Below, piece after piece: positions 1-5,900 of a stretch of DNA of 6,721 nucleotides (positions within the stretch are counted from its first letter, which is position 1; every line of letters starts with the position of its first letter). The DNA is from Anaerolineales bacterium UBA6663 (GTDB lineage Bacteria > Chloroflexota > Anaerolineae > Anaerolineales > UBA6663). Location: assembly GCA_002455335.1 (NCBI GenBank), contig DKKP01000401.1, positions 1 to 6,721 on the forward strand, written 5' to 3'. The position numbers were made by a program, and so were the translations under genes. The notes under the pieces are model-generated. The model saw only the letters and a list, made by a program, of their open reading frames with translations. It did no database searches and was not told the DNA's origin.

Positions 1-404
1 ATCGGCGTGTTGGCTTCGACGCCAGTCGGTTTGGCCCAGTCGGGCGCGTCGAGCAAGACCAGGATCAGGCGATACCCGCGCGCGGCGGCATCGGGCAGGG
101 CGGCGTCGGTCAGCGACCAGTCGAACAACCCACGCGTCGGCTCGATCTGGCTCCAGCGCAGCGGGATGCGCAGCCAGCTGAAGAACGTCAAATCATCAAG
201 CACGCCTGAAACGGCCCCCGACGGGTACTGGGTCAGATCGACGTTGACCGCGCGCAGGCTTTCGGGGCGCGGGTCGAGATCTGCCTGGGGCAGGCCGGCC
301 ACGATGCCACGAGCTTTGGCCTCGTGTTGGAGCCCGACGGCGGCGGCGCCCAGTGCGCTCGCGAACACGGCCAGGGACGAGATCAGGGCAAGGATGCGTT
401 TCAT
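1..404 (-). CDS. Secreted glycoside-hydrolase-like TIM-barrel protein, N-terminal 134 residues (3' end outside window)
   Basis: Reading leftward from an ATG at 404, an open frame of 134 codons runs off the window edge. Residues 1-24 look like an uncleaved or cleavable signal sequence: MKR followed by a hydrophobic stretch LALISSLAVFASALGAAAVG. Residues 58-134 resemble the first beta/alpha units of clan GH-A glycosidases (GH5/GH39/GH42-like): a strand with WLRIPLRWSQIEPTRG then LFDW at about 77-96, in which the W-x-x-IEP-x-x-G-x-F-W pattern is typical, then YRLILVLLDAPDWA at 111-124. The catalytic acid and nucleophile would lie further on, beyond the window, so neither activity nor substrate can be judged. 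It follows the luciferase-like gene by 67 nt on the same strand but has its own -10-like box just upstream. No Shine-Dalgarno precedes the ATG. It could also be a non-catalytic barrel of the same fold. Confidence 0.72.
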   Translation of the reverse strand, partial: MKRILALISSLAVFASALGAAAVGLQHEAKARGIVAGLPQADLDPRPESLRAVNVDLTQYPSGAVSGVLDDLTFFSWLRIPLRWSQIEPTRGLFDWSLTDAALPDAAARGYRLILVLLDAPDWAKPTGVEANTP

Positions 405-415
405 ACGACCCAAAC

Positions 416-421
416 AGTATA
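416..421 (-). promoter_or_regulatory. Putative -10 box (TATACT) for the glycosidase-like gene
   Basis: On the minus strand TATACT lies 11 nt before the ATG at 404, so a transcript would have a leader of only about 4 nt. No Shine-Dalgarno is present, consistent with a leaderless or near-leaderless message. No good -35 hexamer is found at the expected place. The spacer is filled by a short dyad, CGAGA-N6-TCTCG, at 422-437. Confidence 0.4.
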
Positions 422-437
422 CGAGATCAGGTTCTCG
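422..437. repeat. Short inverted repeat CGAGA-N6-TCTCG in the promoter spacer
   Basis: A perfect 5-bp dyad with a 6-nt centre abuts the upstream side of the TATACT box. It could be an operator half-site pair, or chance; a 5-bp arm is weak evidence. It has no T-run and is not a terminator. Confidence 0.25.
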
Positions 438-471
438 CCGATGTTGCGTGCGATGGCTTGTATTTTGGAGG

Positions 472-1608
472 CTATGGCGCCGCTTTGTCGAGCCCAAGCG
501 CCGCGCGCACCGCCGGCGCCACACGCGTGCCGAGCAATTCGATGGCGCGCATCATCTTGACGTGCGGGATCGTTCCCACGCCAAGCTGGAGCAGCAGACG
601 TTGATGGCCGAAGATCTCGTGTTGAAACAGGATCTTCTCGACGATCTGATCCGGCGCGCCGACGAAATCCGAACCACGGAGCGTGATCGCGCCCTCGAAT
701 TGCTGGCGCGTGATCGGCGGCCAGCCACGCTCGCGCCCGATCTTGTTCATGACCTGTGCGAAGGCCGGGAAGTAGTCGTTGGCCGTCTGGCGTGGGTCGT
801 CGCCGATGAAGCCGTGCGAGTTGATGCTGATCGGCAGCGTCGCCGGGTCACGCCCGACGCGGCGCGCCGTCTCACGGTAGAGCTCGACCAGGGGTGCAAA
901 TCGCTCGGGCATGCCGCCGATGATCGCAAGCGCCAGAGGTAGCCCGAGCGTCGCCGCGCGGACAACCGATTCGGGCGTCCCGCCGACCGCGATCCAGATC
1001 GGCAGCGGATCCTGCAGTGGACGTGGAAAAACGCCCTGGCCGTTCAGCGCCGCGCGATGTCGCCCGGCCCACGTGATCTGCTCAGAGGCGCGCAACTTGA
1101 GCAGCAACTCGAGTTTCTCGGTGAACAGCGCGTCGTAATCGTTCAGGTCGTAGCCAAACAGCGGGAACGACTCGATGAATGAGCCGCGCCCGGCCATGAT
1201 CTCGGCCCGGCCGCCGGAGATCAGGTCGAGCGTGGCGAACTCCTGAAAGACCCGCACCGGATCGGCCGAGCTGAGCACGGTGACCGCGCTTGTCAGCCGG
1301 ATGCGTCGCGTGTGGGCCGCAGCCGCGGCCAGGATGACGGCCGGGGCTGAAGCGACGAAATCGGGTCGATGGTGCTCGCCGATGCCGAACACATCCAGCC
1401 CGACCTGATCGGCCAGCTCAATGGTCTCGAGCAGATCGCGCAATCGGTGCTCGGGGGTGAGCAAGCTGCCTGTGTTCGGATCCGGCGTGCGCTCGACGAA
1501 CGAGTACAGGCCGAGCTCGAAGCCGCGGGCCGGGTGTGAGACGATGTCGGGAATGGGTCTCTCCTTGAGGATCTGATCAGCGCCAATCGAGCTTTCCCGT
1601 GAGGCCAT
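472..1608 (-). CDS. Luciferase-like (LLM class) flavin-dependent oxidoreductase
   Basis: The product (378 residues from the ATG at 1608) is a bacterial-luciferase-like TIM-barrel monooxygenase or oxidoreductase, expected to be cytosolic and to use reduced FMN or F420; the substrate cannot be read from sequence. Family marks: the first strand ELGLYSF at 31-37, TPDPNTG at 41-47, the [11 protein letters not shown] signature at 74-84 (histidines 79-80), strand [20 protein letters not shown] at 103-121 with its cis-peptide-type segment, [16 protein letters not shown] at 128-143, and [12 protein letters not shown] in the C-terminal half. Length is normal for the group once the N-terminus is trimmed. 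The ATG start overlaps the preceding lipoprotein gene by 32 nt, and family similarity begins only near residue 30. A strong AAGGAG at 1566-1561 sits inside the overlap, 6 nt before an in-frame ATT, so the true start may be later. It is probably cotranscribed with the two upstream lipoproteins. Confidence 0.93.
   Translation of the reverse strand: MASRESSIGADQILKERPIPDIVSHPARGFELGLYSFVERTPDPNTGSLLTPEHRLRDLLETIELADQVGLDVFGIGEHHRPDFVASAPAVILAAAAAHTRRIRLTSAVTVLSSADPVRVFQEFATLDLISGGRAEIMAGRGSFIESFPLFGYDLNDYDALFTEKLELLLKLRASEQITWAGRHRAALNGQGVFPRPLQDPLPIWIAVGGTPESVVRAATLGLPLALAIIGGMPERFAPLVELYRETARRVGRDPATLPISINSHGFIGDDPRQTANDYFPAFAQVMNKIGRERGWPPITRQQFEGAITLRGSDFVGAPDQIVEKILFQHEIFGHQRLLLQLGVGTIPHVKMMRAIELLGTRVAPAVRAALGLDKAAP
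1561..1566 (-). promoter_or_regulatory. Shine-Dalgarno AAGGAG that questions the start of the luciferase-like gene
   Basis: On the minus strand AAGGAG lies just after the stop codon of the propeller lipoprotein (TGA at 1579-1577). It is 54 nt downstream of the annotated ATG at 1608 but 6 nt upstream of an in-frame ATT at 1554. No in-frame ATG, GTG or TTG lies within reach. It may be a genuine ribosome site for a non-standard ATT start, a relic of a mutated start, or simply Lys-Glu codons. Confidence 0.35.
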
Positions 1609-3175
1609 CGCCCGTGACCTGTTGCGCGATGCCGGTGCGGGCGTCGATCAACCAAAGGTTGCCGCCGGCCACGATCGCGACAAGGCGTCCGTCGGGCGAC
1701 CACTCGGGGAAGGCTCCGGGTGACAGACCGGCCTCGTCTTCTGGCGGAAACAGCAGATGCGCGTTGCTGCCATCGGCGTCCATCAGGTGCAGACGATAGT
1801 GGCTGAATGGGGAGTTGTCGGGCTCGATCGCCTGAAGGTAAGCGATCGATTCGGGCGCCCCGAAGGACTCGATCGGCGAAGGCGCCGGGTTGGCGAACAT
1901 CCCGGCCCGGTTGACGAGGTCGACGCGGGCCGTGGTCAGCACGTTGAGCGCCGTCACGTCGAAGACCGGGGAATCCTCGGGCAGCTCCAGGCCAAGCGGC
2001 GCGCCATGGGTGACGGTATACAGCCAGCCGCCCGGCGCCCAGCGCAACGACGGGTACCAGGCCCAATCGCTGCGCGCGTTGTATGCGGTCAGGCCGAGCA
2101 AAGGCGTGACACCATTCGTGGCAAGGTCGACCAGCCCGATGCCGTCGGTGCGCGCGTACGCGATTTGAGTGTTGTCGGGCGACACGGCGTAGCCTGTGCC
2201 CCACCAGCCGTAGAGCCCGCCCGACGAGGTGTCGAGCACAAGCACCGGGTTGAAGCCCAACTCCTCAGTTTGTTCGTCGATCGCCCAACTGAGCAGCCAC
2301 AGGTCATTGTTGGCCTGCCAGCCCGGCGCGCGCTCGGTCTTGAAGGCCGAGGTGTAGGCGATCGTCGGCGGCGAGTCGGGCAAGTCGACCCAATCGGCCC
2401 AAAGCACGTTGGCCGCCGGCAACGCGATCGCCTCGCGCGGGCCGGCGGCGCTGATCTCGGCCACATAGAGCGCATTGAATTGCTCAGCCGCGGTGTCCGT
2501 CACGGCGCGCGTGTAGAGCAAGAACTGGCCGTCGGGCGAGAGGCTGAAGACCCGACCGTCGAGGTCGCCATCGTCAGCGATCAGCAGGCGCTGATTGGTC
2601 AGCCCGCGCGCGGCCCAGGCGCTGCCGCCGCTCATGAAGGCCAGCGTGCCCGAGATCGGGATCGTCGTGAACGCGTTTTGCGCGCCGACCATCACGATCT
2701 CCTCGACGGCAGGCGTGAGTACGACCCGGCGGATCACGCTTCGCCCGGTCTGCACGCCGTTTTCGAAGACCGTGCGGTAGGTCAGCTCCTCGAGCCCATT
2801 GGCGCCGGCCTGCACCAGCCGGCGTTCGCCGGCGGGAAGCGTTTCATTGCGCACGGTGCGCGACGTGTACGGGATGGTGACCTGCTCGATCGACGTGGTC
2901 TCGCTGATGCGGGTCAGCACAAGGTGATCGCCGTCGTTCAACAAGGCGAAGGGCGGGATCGACAACCGGTCGGTCTCGCCGACGGCGATCCCGGCCAGGG
3001 CCAGCGCTTCGCGCGCGGTCACCGGCGCAGTCACCTGAAACCGCTGCGTCTGGCCGTCGGCCGAGATGCTCACGACGATCTCGGCCAGCGGCTCGGCCGT
3101 CGGCGCGCTAGTCACCGGCGCGCAGCCCGCGGCCAGCCCAAGCACGAACGCGATCAGGAGAAGATGAAGTCGCAC
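1577..3175 (-). CDS. Lipoprotein with DUF348, G5 domain and TolB/WD40-like beta-propeller
   Basis: The gene encodes 532 residues from a GTG at 3175. Residues 1-17 are a lipoprotein signal ([13 protein letters not shown]) with a lipobox ending at Cys18, so the protein should be anchored to the membrane and face outward. Residues 33-90 ([14 protein letters not shown], then REALALAGI and [13 protein letters not shown]) match the ubiquitin-like DUF348 unit. Residues 95-164 are a G5 domain, with [32 protein letters not shown], and VEEIVMVG as strands and the glycine-rich turn. From about 175 to the end come propeller-type blades: [15 protein letters not shown] (210-224), [14 protein letters not shown] (329-342), [12 protein letters not shown] (377-388) and [23 protein letters not shown] (489-511). 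G5 and DUF348 are known from YabE and resuscitation-factor-like cell-wall proteins; binding to peptidoglycan or glycan is inferred. No peptidase or hydrolase domain follows. It lies 4 nt after the small lipoprotein gene. Confidence 0.9.
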   Translation of the reverse strand: MRLHLLLIAFVLGLAAGCAPVTSAPTAEPLAEIVVSISADGQTQRFQVTAPVTAREALALAGIAVGETDRLSIPPFALLNDGDHLVLTRISETTSIEQVTIPYTSRTVRNETLPAGERRLVQAGANGLEELTYRTVFENGVQTGRSVIRRVVLTPAVEEIVMVGAQNAFTTIPISGTLAFMSGGSAWAARGLTNQRLLIADDGDLDGRVFSLSPDGQFLLYTRAVTDTAAEQFNALYVAEISAAGPREAIALPAANVLWADWVDLPDSPPTIAYTSAFKTERAPGWQANNDLWLLSWAIDEQTEELGFNPVLVLDTSSGGLYGWWGTGYAVSPDNTQIAYARTDGIGLVDLATNGVTPLLGLTAYNARSDWAWYPSLRWAPGGWLYTVTHGAPLGLELPEDSPVFDVTALNVLTTARVDLVNRAGMFANPAPSPIESFGAPESIAYLQAIEPDNSPFSHYRLHLMDADGSNAHLLFPPEDEAGLSPGAFPEWSPDGRLVAIVAGGNLWLIDARTGIAQQVTGDGLTGKLDWR

Positions 3176-3179
3176 GACG

Positions 3180-3740
3180 CTATTTGCTGCCCGTGACCGT
3201 CAACTGCCCGTCCGCAATCACGACGCTGTTCAACCGGACGCCCGTGAGCGCCGGCGCGATTGAACCCGTGGCCCATTCGTTGAGCGCATCCGAGACCTGA
3301 GTGAGCACGTCGTCGGGTACACCCAGAGGCCCAAAGGAGCCGCTCTCGGCCGTAAAGGTCAACACGCCATCCGACGAGACCTCGGGCTTGATGATGAACG
3401 TGGCGTCGACCGTCAGGCCCTGAACCACCGCCGTGCCGTAGAGCTGGATCTTGCCGTCGCGCAAAAAGACCTGCGGGTTGGTGAGGGCCGGGTCAGTGGC
3501 ATGATCCTCGAGATACAGAGCCACCGCCGAGGTCAGCTGCTGTTCGGTAAACGTGACGGTCACCGAGCCGGAGGCGGCAGCGGCCGCCGCGGCCTCGAGA
3601 AGGTCGGTGACCTCGGAGGCCGAGGTGGCCGACACAGGGATCGGTGAGGCGGGCGGCGTCGGCGCCGCAAAACCGGGGATCCCGCAGGCAAGGGTCACCG
3701 CGGCCAGGGCCGCCAGGGTCAGTCGAAGTTGGGTGCGCAT
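3180..3740 (-). CDS. Small lipoprotein, DUF2140/DUF2993-like beta-rich domain
   Basis: The ATG at 3740 is chosen because it gives a clean lipoprotein signal (MRTQLRLTLAALAAVTLA, Cys19) and lies 6 nt after a TATGAT box; an upstream ATG at 3764 would add eight residues MCPCYDFR before it and spoil the signal. The mature 168 residues begin with a Pro/Ala/Ser linker, an alanine tract at about 50-56, then a domain reading TVTFTEQQLTSAVALYL, VFLRDGKIQLYGTAVVQG, VDATFIIKPEVSSDGVLTFT, FGPLGVPDDVLTQVSDAL and VVIADGQLTVTGSK. The alternation of 'dG-i-i-G' strands with a central helix resembles YpmS/DUF2140 or LmeA/DUF2993-type membrane-surface proteins. That family match is my reading and is not certain. 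Function is unknown. It is the first gene of the minus-strand operon, 4 nt before the propeller lipoprotein, so a shared surface role is likely. Confidence 0.8.
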   Translation of the reverse strand: MRTQLRLTLAALAAVTLACGIPGFAAPTPPASPIPVSATSASEVTDLLEAAAAAAASGSVTVTFTEQQLTSAVALYLEDHATDPALTNPQVFLRDGKIQLYGTAVVQGLTVDATFIIKPEVSSDGVLTFTAESGSFGPLGVPDDVLTQVSDALNEWATGSIAPALTGVRLNSVVIADGQLTVTGSK

Positions 3741-3746
3741 CCGAAA

Positions 3747-3752
3747 ATCATA
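3747..3752 (-). promoter_or_regulatory. Putative -10 box TATGAT giving a leaderless lipoprotein mRNA
   Basis: TATGAT is followed by six bases (TTTCGG) and then the ATG at 3740. Transcription would then start at or beside the A of the start codon. No Shine-Dalgarno exists between them. No clear -35 hexamer is visible 16-18 nt upstream, where the plus-strand promoter's -35 element lies. Confidence 0.5.
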
Positions 3753-3764
3753 GCACGGACACAT

Positions 3765-3792
3765 TTGCCCGCCGGCCGACGTGGGCTATACT
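3765..3792 (+). promoter_or_regulatory. Putative sigma-70-type promoter of scpB (TTGCCC-N16-TATACT)
   Basis: The -35 TTGCCC (3765-3770) matches four of six consensus bases; 16 nt later the -10 TATACT (3787-3792) matches five of six. Transcription would start near 3799, leaving a leader of about 16 nt that holds the Shine-Dalgarno AGAGGA (3805-3810), 4 nt before the ATG at 3815. It is back to back with the minus-strand promoter at 3747-3752. Confidence 0.55.
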
Positions 3793-3814
3793 GCACCTTC
3801 TCCAAGAGGATGGC

Positions 3815-4876
3815 ATGATCGATAACGTCAATGGTTTTGTCCCAAATTCACACTCCAACGGCAAGGAATCGTCCGATTCCGGCGATCCGTGGGCGTCGGA
3901 GGGCGATCTCCAGGCCCACTACAGCCCGGTCAGTGGGCTGACCGGCGGCCCGGAGCGGGCTGAAATACCGACGGCGGAGCCCGAGGCGGGTCAACCAGCG
4001 CAGGCGGATCTCGTCGCTCAGGACGCCGTGGCGACCCGCCAGCCCGAAACAGAGCGTGCCGCGAGCGAGTTGGAGCCTGAATTGGAAGGGGCCACGAACC
4101 CTGTCCTTGACGCAGGCCCGTCCATCGATGAGGAGCCGTCGACCGAGGCGATCGTGGCGGTTGAGCCGACCGCCGAGCCTGCCGAACCGGAAATGTCGGT
4201 GGTCGAGCAGCCGGCCCCTGAAGACACCGAACTGCAACCCGACGCTTCGGCCACGACGGACGAGGTTGTCGATGATGGGGTTGCAGCCGATGAGCCCGAC
4301 GCTAACCAGCCACTGCCGGTCGGTCGGCCGCCATCGCCGCTTGAACTCGATGCGCAGGTCGAGAGCCTTCTGTTTGTCGCCGACGGCCCAGCGCCGATCG
4401 GAAAGCTGGCCGAGGCCCTCGAGGTCAGGCCGGCCGAAGTCGAAGCCGCGCTCGAGGCCCTCGAAGCCCGGTACCTGGGCCGCGGGATCGCGATCCAGCG
4501 GATCAAGGACCGGGTCCAACTGACGACGGCGCCGACCGCCGCCGGCCTGATCCAGCGATTTCTCGGGCTTTCGGCCACGGCGCCTCTCTCGAAAGCGGCG
4601 CTCGAGACGCTGGCGATCATCGCTTATCGCCAGCCCATTACGCGTCCGCAGATCGAGCAGCTCCGCGGCGTGAACTCCGACAGCGTCATCAAGAACCTGT
4701 TGACCAAGGGCCTGGTCGAGGAGGCCGGCATCGCTGATGGGCCGGGTCGACCGGTGCTGTACGTGACCACACCCGAATTCCTGCAGCATTTTGGCCTTTC
4801 GGCGCTTTCGGAGCTGCCGGCGCTCAACCTCGACGATGCGCGGCGTAACTTCGCCAGCGAAATCCTCAAGGGCTGA
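3815..4876 (+). CDS. scpB: Segregation and condensation protein ScpB with long acidic N-terminal extension
   Basis: ScpB is the winged-helix (kite) subunit that binds ScpA and, through it, the SMC ATPase during chromosome condensation and segregation. The start ATG at 3815 is backed by AGAGGA 4 nt upstream; an ATG at 3810 closes after two codons. The product has 353 residues. The ScpB core occupies about 176-345: LELDAQVESLLFVADGPAPI, KLAEALEVRPAEVEAALEAL, the hairpin GIAIQRIKDRVQLTT, then the second winged helix AALETLAIIAYRQPITRPQI, EQLRGVNSDSVIKNLLTKGL and GRPVLYVTTPEFLQHFGL, all highly characteristic. Residues 1-175 have no fold that I recognise; they are rich in Glu, Asp, Ala and Pro and should be disordered, making the protein nearly twice the usual length of about 180-200. 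No scpA is adjacent: the upstream gene is divergent. rluB, its frequent neighbour, lies about 1 kb downstream beyond a sigma-factor pair. Confidence 0.96.
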   Translation: MIDNVNGFVPNSHSNGKESSDSGDPWASEGDLQAHYSPVSGLTGGPERAEIPTAEPEAGQPAQADLVAQDAVATRQPETERAASELEPELEGATNPVLDAGPSIDEEPSTEAIVAVEPTAEPAEPEMSVVEQPAPEDTELQPDASATTDEVVDDGVAADEPDANQPLPVGRPPSPLELDAQVESLLFVADGPAPIGKLAEALEVRPAEVEAALEALEARYLGRGIAIQRIKDRVQLTTAPTAAGLIQRFLGLSATAPLSKAALETLAIIAYRQPITRPQIEQLRGVNSDSVIKNLLTKGLVEEAGIADGPGRPVLYVTTPEFLQHFGLSALSELPALNLDDARRNFASEILKG

Positions 4877-4915
4877 GCCTGGTCGTGGACCGCGCCCGGC
4901 ACTTGACGATAAATT

Positions 4916-4943
4916 TGAACCAGAATGAGCGGTTCAGCGTCTG
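4916..4943 (+). promoter_or_regulatory. Candidate ECF-type autoregulatory promoter (TGAACC-N16-CGTCTG)
   Basis: TGAACC at 4916-4921 and CGTCTG at 4938-4943, separated by 16 nt, have the shape of ECF promoters (GAAC-type -35 and CGTC-type -10, spacing near 16). Start would fall near 4948-4950, just ahead of the ATGs at 4955 and 4964. Short motifs like these occur by chance, so this is a hypothesis. A rival reading is a plain -10 TATATA at 4950-4955 giving a near-leaderless start at 4964. Confidence 0.3.
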
Positions 4944-4963
4944 CGTGTGTATATATGTCTGAT

Positions 4964-5536
4964 ATGGACCCCGAACTTCTCGCGCGCGCCTGCGACGGCC
5001 AGGAAGCGGCAGGCGCCGAGCTCTTTGCCGCGCACTATCCGGCCGTGATGCGGCTGTGTCTGGCGCTGCTTGGCGATGTGGCCGACGCCGAAGAGGTGGC
5101 TCAGGATTCCTTTGTATACGCGTTGAAGAACATCCGGCGGTATGCGCCGGAGCGTTCGGCGTTTCGCACCTGGTTGTGCGTGATCGCGGTCAGCCGGTGT
5201 CGAAACAAACGGCGTCGACGGCTCCTCGATCTTCTTCCGCTCTCGGCTGCGGCGCTGAGCCAGGCGGCGACCACGCGCGAGGTCGAGCAGGCCCTGGCCG
5301 CTCAAGGCCTGCGCACCCAGCTCTGGCGCGCCATTCGGGATCTGCCGGCCGATCTACGCGAGGCCGTTGCGTTGCGCTACCTCGGCGGGCTACGCTTCCG
5401 TGAAATCGGAGAGGTGATGGGCTGCAACGACAAGACGGCGCAATCGCGGGTGCGTCTCGGCGTCGAGCGCCTGCGCCGGGTGCTGGCCCCGCTGGGCGCC
5501 GATGTCGACTGGCAGGCTTTGGAGGCAGCTGTATGA
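4964..5536 (+). CDS. ECF-family RNA polymerase sigma factor
   Basis: This is an extracytoplasmic-function sigma factor with only regions 2 and 4. From the ATG at 4964 it has 190 residues, a usual length. Region 2: AGAELFAAHYPAVMRLCLAL, then DVADAEEVAQDSFVYALKNI with the polymerase-binding D-A-E-E-V-Q-D-F pattern, and FRTWLCVIAVSRCRNKRRRR with the basic -10-binding helix. Region 4: LWRAIRDLPADLREAVALRY followed by the helix-turn-helix GLRFREIGEVMGCNDKTAQS and RVRLGVERLRRVL. In-frame ATGs also occur at 4925 and 4955. I prefer 4964 because no Shine-Dalgarno precedes any of them, the extra residues MSGSASACVYMSD are unlike the family, and promoter-like boxes overlap that stretch. Its stop overlaps the next gene's start as ATGA, so the two are translationally coupled. 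The target regulon is unknown. Confidence 0.93.
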   Translation: MDPELLARACDGQEAAGAELFAAHYPAVMRLCLALLGDVADAEEVAQDSFVYALKNIRRYAPERSAFRTWLCVIAVSRCRNKRRRRLLDLLPLSAAALSQAATTREVEQALAAQGLRTQLWRAIRDLPADLREAVALRYLGGLRFREIGEVMGCNDKTAQSRVRLGVERLRRVLAPLGADVDWQALEAAV

Positions 5537-5877
5537 ACCGACCCGTCGAGCCGATGTTGCGCGGCCTGGCCCCGGCGCTGGATCGGGTGCACCTGACCGG
5601 CGGCGGGTGGCCTGAGCTTTGGGCCAGGGTCAATGCGGTCGTCCAACGCCGGACGCCGTTGTGGCCCGTGCTGGCCAGCGGAACCCTGTGTCTGGCGCTC
5701 TTCCTTGGATCGACAGTCGTTGGCGTCATGCTCGGCGTCACGCCGACGGCCGCCGCTCAAGCCGCGCCGACGCCGATCGAGGTCAGCCAGGTGATGACCC
5801 CCGATGAAACCCAGTCGGTCAGGGCCGGGGTTGCGGCGACTTCTACACCGGCGCCCGTGGCGCTCCCTGATCGCTGA
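5533..5877 (+). CDS. Single-pass membrane protein, candidate anti-sigma factor
   Basis: The product has 114 residues and no family I recognise by sequence. The start is firm: GGAGG at 5521-5525 lies 7 nt before the ATG, which overlaps the sigma factor stop (ATGA). Layout: a cytoplasmic segment of about 42 residues ([30 protein letters not shown]), one hydrophobic helix at 43-69 ([20 protein letters not shown]), and an outer tail of about 45 residues rich in Ala, Pro and Thr. Position and topology fit an anti-sigma factor that holds the ECF factor at the membrane. It lacks the His-x3-Cys-x2-Cys of zinc anti-sigma factors; its single Cys is in the membrane segment. The inner part is much shorter than most sigma-binding domains, so the role rests on context only. 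Confidence 0.75.
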   Translation: MNRPVEPMLRGLAPALDRVHLTGGGWPELWARVNAVVQRRTPLWPVLASGTLCLALFLGSTVVGVMLGVTPTAAAQAAPTPIEVSQVMTPDETQSVRAGVAATSTPAPVALPDR

Positions 5878-5900
5878 AACGAACCGAGACGAGATGCACC

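Noticed and set aside
7..942. Plus-strand open frame across the glycosidase-like and luciferase-like genes
   Set aside because: It spans two real minus-strand genes and the gap between them, with low-complexity Arg-rich translation.
1757..3196. Long plus-strand open frame (479 codons) opposite the propeller lipoprotein
   Set aside because: It is rich in Arg/Gly/Asp with no domain, and mirrors a clearly coding minus strand; GC-rich codon use keeps the antisense frame open.
3567..3600. GC-rich repeat in the small lipoprotein gene
   Set aside because: It is an alanine-codon tract encoding a linker, not an independent repeat.
4064..4320. Possible fusion of a separate protein to the N-terminus of ScpB
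   Set aside because: The segment is low-complexity Glu/Ala/Pro with no fold or motif; better described as a disordered extension.
3848..4789. Minus-strand open frame (313 codons) opposite scpB
   Set aside because: Arg/Leu/Gly-rich shadow of scpB, no recognisable domain, no ribosome site.
4903..4913. TTGACG as a -35 box of a housekeeping promoter for the sigma gene
   Set aside because: No -10-like hexamer lies 16-18 nt downstream.
4877..4915. Terminator after scpB
   Set aside because: Only 4-bp stems (GGTC-GTG-GACC) and no T-run.
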